A stretch of 64,000 nucleotides of DNA, from contig NC_088777.1 in assembly GCF_954871325.1 (NCBI RefSeq), positions 39,657,366 to 39,721,365 on the forward strand. The letters are read 5' to 3'. Shown here one piece after another: positions 54,321-64,000 of the stretch. The notes under the pieces were generated by a model. The model was given only the letters and a program-made list of their open reading frames with translations. It was not told the DNA's origin and did no database searches. Source of the stretch: Gordionus sp. m RMFG-2023 (lineage: Eukaryota; Nematomorpha; Gordioida; Chordodea; Parachordodidae). Position 1 is the first letter of the stretch. Each line of letters opens with the position of its first letter. The position numbers were made by a program, and so were the translations under genes.

Positions 54321-55116
54321 AACATAGACGTAGCCAGGAGGAGGGGCAAGGAAAAATTCTCCCCCCCCTTCAGAAATTTATCACTTTTTGTGAATATCAT
54401 TTTAAGCTAATAAAAAATATCCCCCTTAGTACTCCCCACACTCCCTGACCCCCAAAAATGTATGCATATAACTTAAACAATAATTTGAAAGAAAGAATGT
54501 AAAAGTTAATATTTTTTTATAAAAATATTTATCATAATATATACATTTTTGGAAAAAAACCAAAAATGGTTTTTAAGAAATGGAATATAAGATAAGTCTT
54601 TTGACAAAAGTGAAATGTATTATAATTATTAATAATAGATCCATAAAATTACTAAATAATATAATATATCAAATATAATTTTTTATAAAGTGAGTAATTT
54701 TAATTTATTTATCTTAATAAAAGTAAAATATAATTGTAAAACTATTGATAAAATTAAATCATAAATTAAATAAAAAAATTAAAGGACATACAAACAGTCT
54801 GATATTGTATGTCGTAGATTTACATATATCTAATTTTATCAATTATCATATGACAATCAAGTAATTTTTACCAATATAGCGAATTATATATTTTACAGAA
54901 AACTATAAAATATTGATAAGGACATCAGAAAATATCTTTTAAAGACATTGTGATATAAATAATATGATTAATTTTTTATATTTTATTTAAAATAAATAGA
55001 TAGCGTTAAATAATTGAATGCAAATTGTTGCTATATTTATCAGAGACCTGCAGGCCCGGCCCTAAGCCCGGGCAGGGCCAGCCGTATTTTAAATTTTTTA
55101 AATATACCCGGGCCGG

Positions 55117-55200
55117 TGTAATATTGTAGAAACAATACCATCTAAAATCAATACGGTATTTCTACAATATTGTAAAAACAATACGGTATTGATAATTTAT
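55117..55200. repeat. Ginger1 left terminal region with CAATACGGTATT sub-repeats
   Basis: Starts TGTAATATTGTAGAAACAAT and contains two further CAATACGGTATT copies and ACAATATTGTA. It mirrors the right end at about 59570-59684, giving a long but imperfect inverted repeat in keeping with the 40-270 bp reported for Ginger1. Confidence 0.8.
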
Positions 55201-55334
55201 GACCGAACCTCAGCTTTTACGAATCAAATTGAAATTTTTTAAGAATACCGTATACAAATTGTTACTACCGTTTACAATTGAAATTTTTTAAGAATATTGT
55301 ATACAAATTGTTACTACCGTTTACAAATTTTTGA

Positions 55335-56260
55335 ATATCCATATATAGAAACAGGAGAACAAATTAGTACACAGGAGAACAAATTAGTATATTTAAATTA
55401 TAATTATAAATTTATATCAATTAACATAGATACAGGAGAACAAATTAGTACATTTAAATTATAATTTTATATTTATATCCATTAAAATACTAAAATAGAG
55501 TTTACAAATTACTACTTATATAGAAACACAGGAGAACATATTAGTACATTTAAATTATAATTATAAATTTATATCAATTAATATAGATACAGGAGAACAA
55601 ATTAGTACATTTATTATAATTTTATATTTATATCCATTAAAATACTAAAATAGAGTTTACAAATTATTACTTATATAGAAACACAGGAGAACATATTAGT
55701 ACATTTAAATTATAATTATAAATTTATATCAATTAATATAGATACAGGAGAACAAATTAGTACATTTAAATTATAATTTTATATTTATATCCATTAAAAT
55801 ACTAAAATAGAGTTTACAAATTACTACTTATATAGAAACACAGGAGAACATATTAGTACATTTAAATTATAATTATAAATTTATATCAATTAATATAGAT
55901 ACAGGAGAACAAATTAGTACATTTATTATAATTTTATATTTATATCCATTAAAATACTAAAATAGAGTTTACAAATTATTACTTATATAGAAACACAGGA
56001 GAACAAATTAGTATATTTAAATTATAATTATAAATTTATATCAATTAATATAGATACAGGAGAACAAATTAGTACATTTAAATTATAATTTTATATTTAT
56101 ATCCATTAAAATTCTAAAATAGAGTTTACAAATTACTACTTATATAGAAACACAGGAGAACATATTAGTACATTTAAATTATAATTATAAATTTATATCA
56201 ATTAATATAGATACAGGAGAACAAATTAGTACATTTAAATTATTATTTTATATTTATAAA
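55335..56260. repeat. Tandem array inside Ginger1, upstream of the transposase
   Basis: The alternating phrases ACAGGAGAACAAATTAGTAC, AAATTATAATTATAAATTTA and ACTAAAATAGAGTTTACAAA repeat about every 160 bp, roughly six times. It lies between the left end and the transposase start, and a last partial unit touches the presumed first codons. Confidence 0.85.
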
Positions 56261-56325
56261 AAGAATACAGTATCAATAAAAGAACCTTTAAATCAACAAT
56301 TATAGAGAACTTCACAAAATTTTTC

Positions 56326-58463
56326 ATGAATAAAATAGGTACATTTAAATTATAATTATACATTTATATCAAGCATTAACAGAAAAATATAATACAATAA
56401 AGGAATATTTAGTTACAGGAAAGTATCCTATATTTCTTACAAAACATCCAGGGAAAAAAAGTAATTATAAATGCATGGCAAGCAAATTTATTGTTAAAGA
56501 TGATGTTCTTTACAGAAAAATAAAGAATAAAGAAAGTAAATATGATCACAAAATAATCATTTTCTATTTATTTTTTAGCTTTAGTAATAATGGAAGAAGA
56601 AGAGAAACAAAGAGTAATATCTATTATTCACCAAGGATCAGATATATCCTTAGAGTCTAAAGCTATTGGTGTCCACCTAAGTATTAATAAAAATCAACTT
56701 AAACTCTCTGAAAGGTACTTATTATGATGTTAGAATTCTTAATTTTGTGTTTATAGATATTGGTGGCCAAAATTATTTCAAGACACTATTGATTTTATAA
56801 AATCATGTGATAGATGTCAGAAGGCTAATGTAAGATTTACCAAAATTTCTTCCACTTTGCATCCAATAGATGTACCACCTTTTCCATGGGCTCAAATAGG
56901 AATTGATCTTTGCAGCCTGCCCACTTCAGAAGAAGGCTACACGTGTATTGCCGTTGCCTCTGATTATTTCACAAAATGGGTTGAGGCAGAACCCATGAAA
57001 TCCAAAACAGCCAATGAGACATGTAAATTTATATACGGTCTGATTTGCCGCCATGGCTGCGCAAATGTAAATCAAATTATATAAATACATATCGATTAAA
57101 AAATATGAATTTATGATAATTCTATCTTATAAACTTTTCATTTTATACAATATAGATACAAATCAATGATCAAGGAAGAGAGTTTGTAAATGAGATGGCT
57201 ACTAGACTGCATAAAATGACCGGGACAGAGCAACGCATTTGCAGTGCGTACCATCCTCAAGCTAATGGCTTAACTGAGAGAAATAATCGCACTATTCAAA
57301 ACCTAATGTTAAAGGTTTTAGGAAATGATCAGACCCAGTGGCCTAAAGTTCTTCCAGGTGTACTGTTTGCAATGAGAACAAGTGTACACAAATCAACAGG
57401 ATTTACCCCATTTTATATGTTATATGGTCGGAATGCAAAGCTTCCATCAGACTTAAATTCCACAACTAAGCCTGATATTATTAAGGAAATAAATAATGAT
57501 CCTGAAAACTCTTATGTAAATAATATTGATAATGACTTTGACGAGAGTGAATTGTTAAATAGAATAATGAGCATGTCAGTCGTATGGAAAAAGGCGAAAG
57601 AAAATATAATTGTTGCCCAAGATAGACAAAAAGGAGATTATCAAAAAAGGCAAAAGGATAAAATATCGTATGAAGTTGGACAACTGGTCCTAATCTGGAA
57701 CTCCCGTCGTGCGGATCGAAAGGGTGGAAAAATGTCTGATCCTTGGCTTGGTCCATATGTAATTGATAAAATACATGATAAAGATATTTATAGTGTGAGT
57801 AATAAAGATAATACTCCATTAAAGCAAAAATATAACGGGTGTAACCTTAAGCCCTACATCCAACAATCTAATAACGGAGATGAGGCAAAAGAAGATTCTA
57901 CCGATATTAAGATAATATTATATAAGGAGCCTGATACTTCTCCGTTACCTTACCTTGCCACCAATTATGCATGGAAGAAATATCATGCTAAGAGGTTGGG
58001 CATCCCATATTCTTTATTAACAGAAAGCAATGATAAAACTAAAAATTTAAGTTATCCTCCTAATTTTGAGATAGTTCTTGGTGACGGTAATTGTTTTTAT
58101 CGGTGCTTAAGCAAAGAAATCTCAGGGAGTGAAGATCACCATGCAATTATAAGGGGGTCTATTACCTCTTATATGATGCATTTTGAAAATAAAGATATTT
58201 TTAGTGATTTTATTGGAAAAGATATAATCACACATATAGTTGATACAAAAAAATATCAACTTGGAACGTGGGCAGATGAACTAGATATTGTAGCATCTGC
58301 TACATTTTTTCAAACACCTATCATTATATATTGCAAAAATGGAAATGAGATGAAATACATTACATACTCCTCATTATTAAAAAATAACTGTATAAAAAAT
58401 TTTAATTTAAATATATATTTAATAAATGCGACTTCTGATCATTTTAATCGTGTTATAATATAA
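56326..58463 (+). CDS. Ginger1 transposase: gypsy-type integrase with C-terminal OTU protease domain
   Basis: Likely cut-and-paste transposase. Coding exons: (56326-56338 and) 56374-56535, 56579-56714, 56757-57066 and 57156-58463, giving about 642 residues. Order: a KYPIF motif resembling the Ginger/gypsy YPYY region; HHCC zinc finger (HQG, GVHLS, CDRC); integrase core with catalytic Asp at 56905-56907, Asp at 57168-57170 (INDQGREF) and Glu at 57276-57278 (NGLTERNN), a D-35-E spacing; GPY motif near 57750 (PWLGPYVIDKI); and an OTU fold with GDGNCFYRCL (Asp 58083, Cys 58092) and terminal His in DHFNRV (58440). All catalytic residues are present and no stops interrupt. The start is uncertain: the 13-bp first exon needs a 35-bp intron; otherwise Met at 56475 is the first ATG. 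Confidence 0.9.
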
Positions 58464-59220
58464 TATATACTCAATTTGTAATAATCATGTTTCCGTTATT
58501 GGGATATATTTTCTTTTTATAATATTTTTCTTGTATTTTTGAAATAAAATGATATATCCTTTTTATTTATATAGTATTAAGAAATCAGTCTTTTATTGCA
58601 ATAAAAAATATATAATTTGATTTTATAAAATATTTTGTGTTCCATAAATATAAATGTAATTTTAATCAGATAGAAATAAAATTATATATGCATCTAAAAA
58701 ATGAAATGACGATTAAGAAGCCAACAGGAAATGATTAAAACATATTTCAGTAATAGATATTTATTGAGATGCTTTGACTTAATTTAGCTTTTGTCTATTA
58801 AAATTTTAAGGCTTGAGATAGGAATGAAGATTTTAAGATGAGCCAACAGGCAATGATCGCATAATAATAGTGATAGAGATAATGATTGAGATCCTTTGTT
58901 GTAATAGAAACCCTCATATCTGTGATTAGCTTAAGCTTGTTTATTAAAATTTTAAGGCTTGATCCCAATAATAAGATGGTAAATGAAGAAAATTTGTGTA
59001 CATTGTTCTTAATTACAATTTTCTACAGGATGGAGTTGAACAAACAATATCATTTTAACCATAAGGAGAAAATTAATAAATATGAGTAAAAAAATAAAAA
59101 TATACAGGATATAAAAAATAGTAAAATATAAATTCCTTAATAAAATTATATAAAAGAATAGAAAATCATTTAAATATATTTTAACTATTAAATATATAAA
59201 ATAGATTTTTTACAAATCTA
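58464..59220. other. Ginger1 3' region, no gene
   Basis: AT-rich. Near-duplicate phrases around 58720-58830 and 58850-58970 (GCCAACAGG.AATGAT and TTTTAAGGCTTGA classes) show a 130-bp tandem duplication. A small plus-strand frame at 58886-59089 overlaps it and is not supported. Confidence 0.5.
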
Positions 59221-59560
59221 AAATGGCCGTCAATATTTTTGACGCGATTAAAAAATAAATATTTTACAATATGACAATTGTCACTTTTGGTACATCTTCA
59301 CTGAAATTAATTTAACATGTTTACAATATATATTTTAATCTATGTAATTCAAAAAATTTCAAAAAAGTTAAATCTATTTAAAATAAATATTTTACAAATC
59401 GAAAATGGCCGCCAATATTTTTGAAGCGATGAAAAGAATATATAATAATAAATATTTTACAATTTTAATGGCCGCCAACATATTTGAAGCGAAAATTAAA
59501 TGTATAATAATAAATATTTTACAATTTTAATGGCCGCCAATATATTTGAAGCGATGAAAA
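59220..59560. repeat. Ginger1 right subterminal AATGGCCGCCAATAT repeats
   Basis: Four copies of AATGGCCG(C/T)CAA.ATTTTTGA(A/C)GCGAT are spaced about 60-180 bp. Between the first two lies a fragment of the foldback unit (GACAATTGTCACTTTTGGTA, then ACATCTTCACT, 59270-59300), identical in wording to the 42.9-47.4 kb element. Confidence 0.85.
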
Positions 59561-60197
59561 CGTATTTTAAAACCAATACGGTATTGATTCTACAATATTG
59601 TAAAAACAATACGGTATTGAATCTACAATGATAATATCAATACAGTATTGAAACTACAATGGGTATTGCTTTCACAATCCTACACCGGGCCGGGTCGGGC
59701 CGTGCAAATGGTACCTCTGCAGGTCTCTGATATTTATTATCAAGAGCATTGATTAGTAAAATTTTTTAAAATATTAACTCTAATATATTCTCGAACTGTC
59801 AAATATGTCTGTAAAAGTGTAATTTTACCTAGTATTTTGTAACTAATTCTATATAATAGAAGAATATCAACTATATGCCTACTTATTTTTTCTAAATAAA
59901 TTTCTTATACTTCTTTGGAAATTATTACCATGCTTTTATATTAATGTATATGCAAGTAATTTATTATATTTTATATAAACTAATAAAAATATATTTCATA
60001 TTTGTTCCAGGCTTATTTTTTTATTAAAATTAACCTCTTATCTTGTAAAAATATTTTATGACTATATATAGACTAAGGTAAATCGGCGGAAGGCCGGGCA
60101 AAAGCGGTCCAAAGGCCCGCCCCTAAGGGGGTCTGGAGGCGAAGCCCCCAATAATTTTTTAATACCAACTCTTAGGAAAATCCTGGCTACGCCTATG

Positions 60198-60970
60198 CAC
60201 TTAAAATACAAACGGGATTTACCATAATTTGATTGTAGAACCTCAAATTTATTCGTGTTAGTACCAGAAATTTTTCTAACATTAGAATTTTCCAGTACCA
60301 ATTTCCTTAACGGAAAACCCTCTCGAAAATTTTGTTCTTTGACCACACAGGTCTCTACCCTGTGCCTTTATAACCACAGCGGGTACATCTAAAATCTTCA
60401 ATAATATATTTATTCCCGGAGAAACTATTTTTTTGTTGGAAATATATTTTCCATTTGACCCCGTCTGACCACATATCTGGCCTTTACCACCATTATTATT
60501 AGAATTAATCAATTTATGTGCATCCTGATATATGATCTTAATCACCTCTTTTATTTCTTTCAATTCCCGGAGGATAATCATATATCTCTCCACAATTTCC
60601 AAACGTTCATCGTTATTACATTTCAACGTTTCTATATTTCTGGTCTGCCGTTCTTGATTTCATTTAAAACCACATTTAAATTACTTTTTAAGACCGAAAT
60701 TTTTTCCAAACAATCAGCTGACACCGGAATGTCTTTTTTCCAATTACTATAAACCTTGGTCGCAACCAAGGTACATTTTCAGAAAAAAATTTTTACTATT
60801 ATAGATAAGCCATATATTATGACCAATAATAATATTGTCACTAACAAATTATTTACATCAAATTTATCAACCATTTTATAAAAATTTTGATAAGTAATAC
60901 CCTGATACTGATACCCCGAAATTTTATTAAATAGGCTAGACTCAATATCAAAATTAAACATAAAGCCCAT
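60198..60970 (-). pseudogene. gag-like coding remnant of the LTR element
   Basis: The frame 60626-60282 reads VERYMIILRELKEIKEVIKI and GGKGQICGQTGSNGKY, then VPAVVIKAQGRDLCGQRTKF. It shifts near 60300 and continues to the knuckle codons cut by the MITE at 60197. A separate frame, 60970-60779, ends with a hydrophobic segment (LLVTILLLVIIYGLSIIV). I cannot name the domains; position and the following zinc knuckle argue for gag. Confidence 0.5.
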
Positions 60971-61330
60971 CTCATTATCTCAAAAATTTATATTACTTTA
61001 AATTTGCCGTGGTAAAACAATAATTTAAAAATATTTAAAAATTCGCTTCTTTACCTTACATAATCGAATTAATTTAAAAATTCTATCCTACAAAATTTTA
61101 AATTATTTTACGGTGTAAGGACTTTCAAAAATATATATATATAAATTGCGTTGTGTCCAAAAAAAATTTAAAATATATATAAAAAAATTGTTTTTACCTT
61201 TGATTAACGAATAAATCCTGGATTTCGAATCCTGGAACACGGTCAACACTATCTAAAAAAAAGCAAAAACTTAACGTACTTTCAAAAAATAATAGAAGTA
61301 CTTCCAAAAATACGAAAAAAACTTACTCAA
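60971..61330. other. LTR-element leader region, no gene
   Basis: Lies between the gag-like frames and the 5' repeat. GGATTTCGAATCC at 61220-61232 is a tRNA T-arm-like palindrome; it might relate to primer binding, but it lies about 100 bp inside the visible repeat. Confidence 0.35.
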
Positions 61331-61606
61331 AACTTTATAATCTTTATTAAAATATGAAAAAATCCTTAAAGAATTAATAATCTTTATTAAAATATGACAA
61401 AATCCTAATAGAATTAATAATCTTTATTAAAATATGAAAAAATCCTGAAAAAATTAATAATATTTTGAAAAGAATCTTCACAAAAATCATAATCATTTTA
61501 AAACATCGATTATAAAAAAACGAGGAAAAAAAATATCATCATAAAAATGATTGACATTCTAATAATTAAATAAATATCAACAATAATATTACAAACTAGG
61601 ACATGT
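61331..61606 (-). repeat. 5' LTR-like direct repeat
   Basis: Direct repeat partner of 51405-51706, with small differences (for example TAATATTACAAACTAGGACATG versus the TAGTAC...GGGCATG form). It includes the same AATAAAGATTATTAA array. Confidence 0.7.
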
Positions 61607-61639
61607 GTCTTTTTTTTAAAACGACCCAATTAATAACCA

Positions 61640-61795
61640 AAATAATATTATATAGGCCTGGAGATTTTTCTCATAGATGTCAAAAAGGTTTGGACATCTA
61701 TTTGACAAATCTCGAGACTTACATAAGATTATTTTGGCGAAAATCTCAATCAGGCCTTTTTTAAAAATCGACCCACGCACTTTTTAACAACACTA
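61640..61795. mobile_element. Right part of a TAGTGTTGTTAAA-type MITE
   Basis: Contains ATAGGCCTGGAGATTTTTCT, ATAGATGTC and the right end GCACTTTTTAACAACACTA. It shares the ATGTCTAGACC/GAGATTTT wording with the elements at 24828 and 63791. It is either a truncated copy or the partner of the left end at 50780. Confidence 0.55.
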
Positions 61796-62004
61796 GGTAG
61801 AGGTACCTGCAAATGTTTAAGATATTTAAGTTAAAGTCAATATCATTATAAAAAATATATAAAATATAATCCTTTTTACTAATAAACTCATAAATTAATT
61901 TTGATATTTTAAAATTCGGTAGAAAGCCCTTACTCTTCTAATCAGTTGGGCACTACGGAATGTAATCTTTATGAATTTTTATTAAACTCAGTTTAAAATA
62001 TTAA

Positions 62005-62839
62005 ATGTCAACCTGGCCTTTAATTGAGGCATCTCGCCCAAAACAAGTCATGGTTACTCAACCTGGTAATAACAAACCTAAGCCTACATCTAAGAAAAAA
62101 CCTACTCTACAAACAGATTTAGTTAGTATACTTAATTAAAAATAATTAAAGCTTTTTTTATTCTAGGATATTAATAAAAAATTACATAAATGCAAGGAAG
62201 AAAATGCAAAGCGGATCGATTTAAGCAAATCTCAAGTATATATATATTATTGATTTTGTTATATTTTAGAAATTTAGATAACTATTGTTCCAACATCTAT
62301 CAAAGAAGTATTCTTAAATACAAAGATGTAATATTTTTGTTTTAAAAATTAGCTTATACAATTGCAAGAATTATTTTTGTATGGTAATAAGCTTACATCA
62401 CTGCCTAGTGAATTTGGACATCTTTCTAATTTGCAGACACTAGCCTTAAGTGAAAATTCTTTATCATCACTTCCTGAATCTTTGTCAAATTTAAAAGAAT
62501 TAAAATTTTTGGATTTAAGACATAATAAACTAAATGAAGTTAAAAAATTGTAATATTTATTAATTAAACTCTCACTTAGATTCCTGCAGTCATTTATCAG
62601 TTAAATACCTTAAACACCTTACATTTACGATTTAATAGGATCAAAACTGTAGATGATGACATTAAAAATTTATCTGTGAGTATAGTTTATAATATTTATA
62701 ATTGAATATTTTTTTTAGAATTTAACAGTATTAAGCTTGAGAGAAAATAAAATTAAAGAACTTCCCAAAGGTATAGGTAATCTGACAAATTTATCTTCAT
62801 TGGATTTATCACACAATCATTTGGAACATTTACCTACAG
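62005..62839 (+). CDS. SHOC2: SHOC2/Sur-8 leucine-rich-repeat Ras-pathway scaffold (5' part, six exons)
   Basis: SHOC2 joins MRAS and the PP1 phosphatase to dephosphorylate and activate RAF. Exons: 62005-62121, 62167-62235, 62278-62307, 62353-62538, 62580-62675, 62719-62839. Joined, they encode a basic N-terminus ([12 protein letters not shown]), then [26 protein letters not shown], and LRRs such as [49 protein letters not shown] and [11 protein letters not shown], ending HNHLEHLPT. The order equals human SHOC2 through its sixth repeat. The N-terminus is shorter than the human one. All introns are GT-AG, the first four only 41-45 bp, and exon 3 is a 30-bp micro-exon. The last exon ends in phase 1 and the gene continues past the right edge. 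Confidence 0.93.
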
Positions 62840-63790
62840 GTTATTTTAAAAATATCTGTTAATCAGAGCTCTGATAGTTTGTTAGGGGAGGGGTTATGCT
62901 ATAAATTAAAGATATTATTGAGATGAGGTTGGTAATTGTGCAAAATTTTTACAGACCTGGGGATAAATTATTTTTTGTGAACCTACAACTCAAAAACTAG
63001 ATCTTTGGCCTGACAATGAAACAGGGCTATTTGACTCCCATTTTACTATCATTTTATTCATTATAGTGCATCTAAATTACAACTTATTTAATGGTAGGTA
63101 TCAAACAAATTTTAGAACTTTTTTATTTTTAATGTTATTTTTTTAAAACATATTAACAACTTTTTTTTAAAATATACCTCTTCAATTTAAACAATGATGC
63201 ATATTTTCTTTTAAAATATAACAAAACTAAATGCTCAATTTGGAAGCAATAGTAGTTATTATTGTGATGAAATCAATTTTTATTATAAATTTAACAACTT
63301 TTTACCTTTTGTACCGCAGTATATATATATTTTATAAAACAAGCAATTAATCGTCATACACAATTAATAATATATATATTTAAAATTCATCATATATTTA
63401 ATTGCCTTTGAGGCTAATTGTTTCTATTACAATTATATTATATTCTTCAGAATCCCTAATATCTTATTCTTAGAGTTTTAATTTTTATTATTTTTTTGTA
63501 AGCTTTATTTATTATAGAAAAGTAAATTAATCGATCCAGAATTTTTGTTACCCAAAGAAATTCTTTTGCAAGCCAAATTTTATATATTTTCTTAATTTAT
63601 TTCTTATATCTCAGTAAAAATTGGCTAATGATGATATGTCATATCTTTTAAATGTGATATTTTTAGAAATTTGGTAATTAAACTTTAAAGATCTATATTT
63701 AAAAAATAATAATAAAATCGATGGAATTTGCTTGAATTTATATTTTATACAAGGCAATGTACCCCCAAAATAAACAAATAACGTTATGGC
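62840..63790. other. SHOC2 intron 6, no certain exon
   Basis: AT-rich. A possible 31-bp exon at about 63067-63097 (after CATTATAG, before G|GTAGGT, reading HLNYNLFN) is in phase but lacks the residues expected next in SHOC2, so it was not included. Confidence 0.45.
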
Positions 63791-64000
63791 TAGTGTTGTT
63801 AAACGACTCATTTTGAGCCGATTTTTAAAAATGGCTAACTCAATATTTTAGCCACAAAAATATTCCCTAAGACTAGAGATTTTGCTAATAGATGTCTAGA
63901 CCTTTGTGCCATTTATGAGCAAAATCTTCATGCTTGAATAATATATTTCTCTATAAAATAGTGATTAGCCATTTTTAAAAAATCGAGCTGTTTAACAACA
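63791..64000. mobile_element. hAT-type MITE truncated by window end
   Basis: Starts TAGTGTTGTTAAACGACTCA and follows the element at 24828-25047 phrase by phrase (GGCTAACTCAATATTTTAGC, GATGTCTAGACCTTTGTGCC). The final TGTTTAACAACA stops a few bases short of the expected end. The left flank octamer is GTTATGGC; its partner should lie just past the edge. Confidence 0.85.

Larger units (their letters stand above)
55117..59684 (+). mobile_element. Ginger1-type DNA transposon, 4.57 kb
   Basis: The ends are TGTA...TACA inverted (18 of the first 23 bases match), flanked by CCGG at 55113-55116 and 59685-59688. Both subterminal regions carry CAATACGGTATTG-type sub-repeats. It encodes a gypsy-integrase-like transposase with an OTU domain. 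Published Ginger1 elements are defined by exactly this set: TGT ends, CCGG- or CCGT-type target duplications, and integrase-like transposase with an OTU or Ulp1 protease domain. The coding frames look unbroken, so this copy may be young. Confidence 0.92.
55041..59729. mobile_element. GC-rich CAGAG-ended hAT-type MITE (third nesting level)
   Basis: The ends CAGAGACCTGCAGG and CTGCAGGTCTCTG are inverted, with a perfect duplication ATATTTAT at 55033-55040 and 59730-59737. Its own sequence is only about 120 bp (55041-55116 and 59689-59729), full of GGGCCGGGC. The rest is a Ginger1 element inserted at a CCGG in it. It is the same family as the element at 27734. Confidence 0.9.
54323..60197. mobile_element. 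CATAG-ended hAT-type MITE (second nesting level)
   Basis: The ends CATAGACGTAGCCAGGA (54323) and TCCTGGCTACGCCTATG (to 60197) are inverted and flanked by TACTTAAA (54315-54322) and CACTTAAA (60198-60205), 7 of 8 matching. The duplication falls inside the codons of the gag zinc knuckle; the two flanks rejoin in frame to a C-x2-C-x4-H pattern. Its own sequence is about 54323-55032 plus 59738-60197; the rest is the nested insertion. Relatives lie at 7157 and perhaps 4840-4930. Confidence 0.8.
51405..61606 (-). mobile_element. LTR retroelement (minus strand), host of three nested insertions
   Basis: Near-identical direct repeats of about 300 bp lie at 51405-51706 and 61331-61606. In minus orientation, gag-like coding lies near the high end (60970-60210) and a zinc-knuckle remnant, basic region and aspartic protease near the low end (54320-53265), as expected of gag-pol order. 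No reverse transcriptase or integrase follows the protease before the 3' repeat, so the element looks non-autonomous or deleted. The insertion at 54323-60197 splits gag. Exact LTR limits, primer site and target duplication could not be fixed by eye. Confidence 0.65.

Noticed and set aside
57481-57819. Minus-strand 112-codon frame
   Set aside because: Shadow of the Ginger1 transposase exon.
62268-62277. Upstream acceptor AG for SHOC2 exon 3
   Set aside because: Using it gives AAA TTT AGA TAA, an immediate stop, whereas the next AG restores the SHOC2 frame.

Overview
The window is AT-rich, intron-bearing animal DNA. It holds parts of two recognisable host genes in a dense field of transposable elements. 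The minus-strand gene keeps the still life (SIF)/TIAM Rac-exchange-factor order of an N-terminal WH1 domain, PH1, coiled coil with Ex region, Ras-binding domain and PDZ. The WH1 domain and the PDZ wording look arthropod-like. Very high AT, 45-76 bp introns beside introns of several kb, and abundant hAT, Ginger and ZMYM1-like elements would suit an arthropod such as a parasitic copepod, but the species is inference only.

Host genes: (1) the sif/TIAM-like gene runs right to left from about 23.8 kb to 3.4 kb. Eleven exons were placed by GT-AG sites and matching phase. Its first exon and its DH-PH end were not found, and it probably runs off the left edge. (2) The first six exons of SHOC2/Sur-8 lie on the plus strand from 62.0 to 62.8 kb. 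The gene runs off the right edge, and a mobile element in its intron reaches the last base of the window.

Mobile elements by region: 0-1 kb hAT remnant; 3.9 kb short GC-rich hAT-type element with an 8-bp target duplication; 12-14 kb non-LTR remnant, then an internally deleted hAT element; 15.5-18.5 kb decayed Ty3-type element split by an antisense non-LTR insertion and followed by nine copies of a 31-bp repeat; 24.8 kb and 27.7 kb short hAT-type elements; 28.4 kb ZMYM1-like fragment; 30.6-32 kb non-LTR remnant; 33.8-34.6 kb PIF/Harbinger remnant cut by a short hAT-type element; 34.7-37.8 kb decayed ZMYM1-like hAT element with an internal tRNA-derived SINE; 40.7-41.6 kb GC-rich hAT-type element; 42.9-47.4 kb giant foldback element.

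The most striking region is 51.4-61.6 kb, a nest of four elements. A minus-strand LTR retroelement (gag/protease remnants, direct repeats near both ends) has its nucleocapsid zinc knuckle interrupted by a CATAG-ended element. That holds a GC-rich CAGAG-ended hAT-type element, and that in turn holds a 4.57-kb Ginger1-type DNA transposon flanked by CCGG. The Ginger1 carries an apparently unbroken spliced gene for a gypsy-integrase-like DD35E transposase with a C-terminal OTU protease domain.

Both host genes sit in Ras/Rac signalling, but nothing here shows that they are linked. All calls come from reading the sequence and from remembered family features. No database search or alignment program was run.
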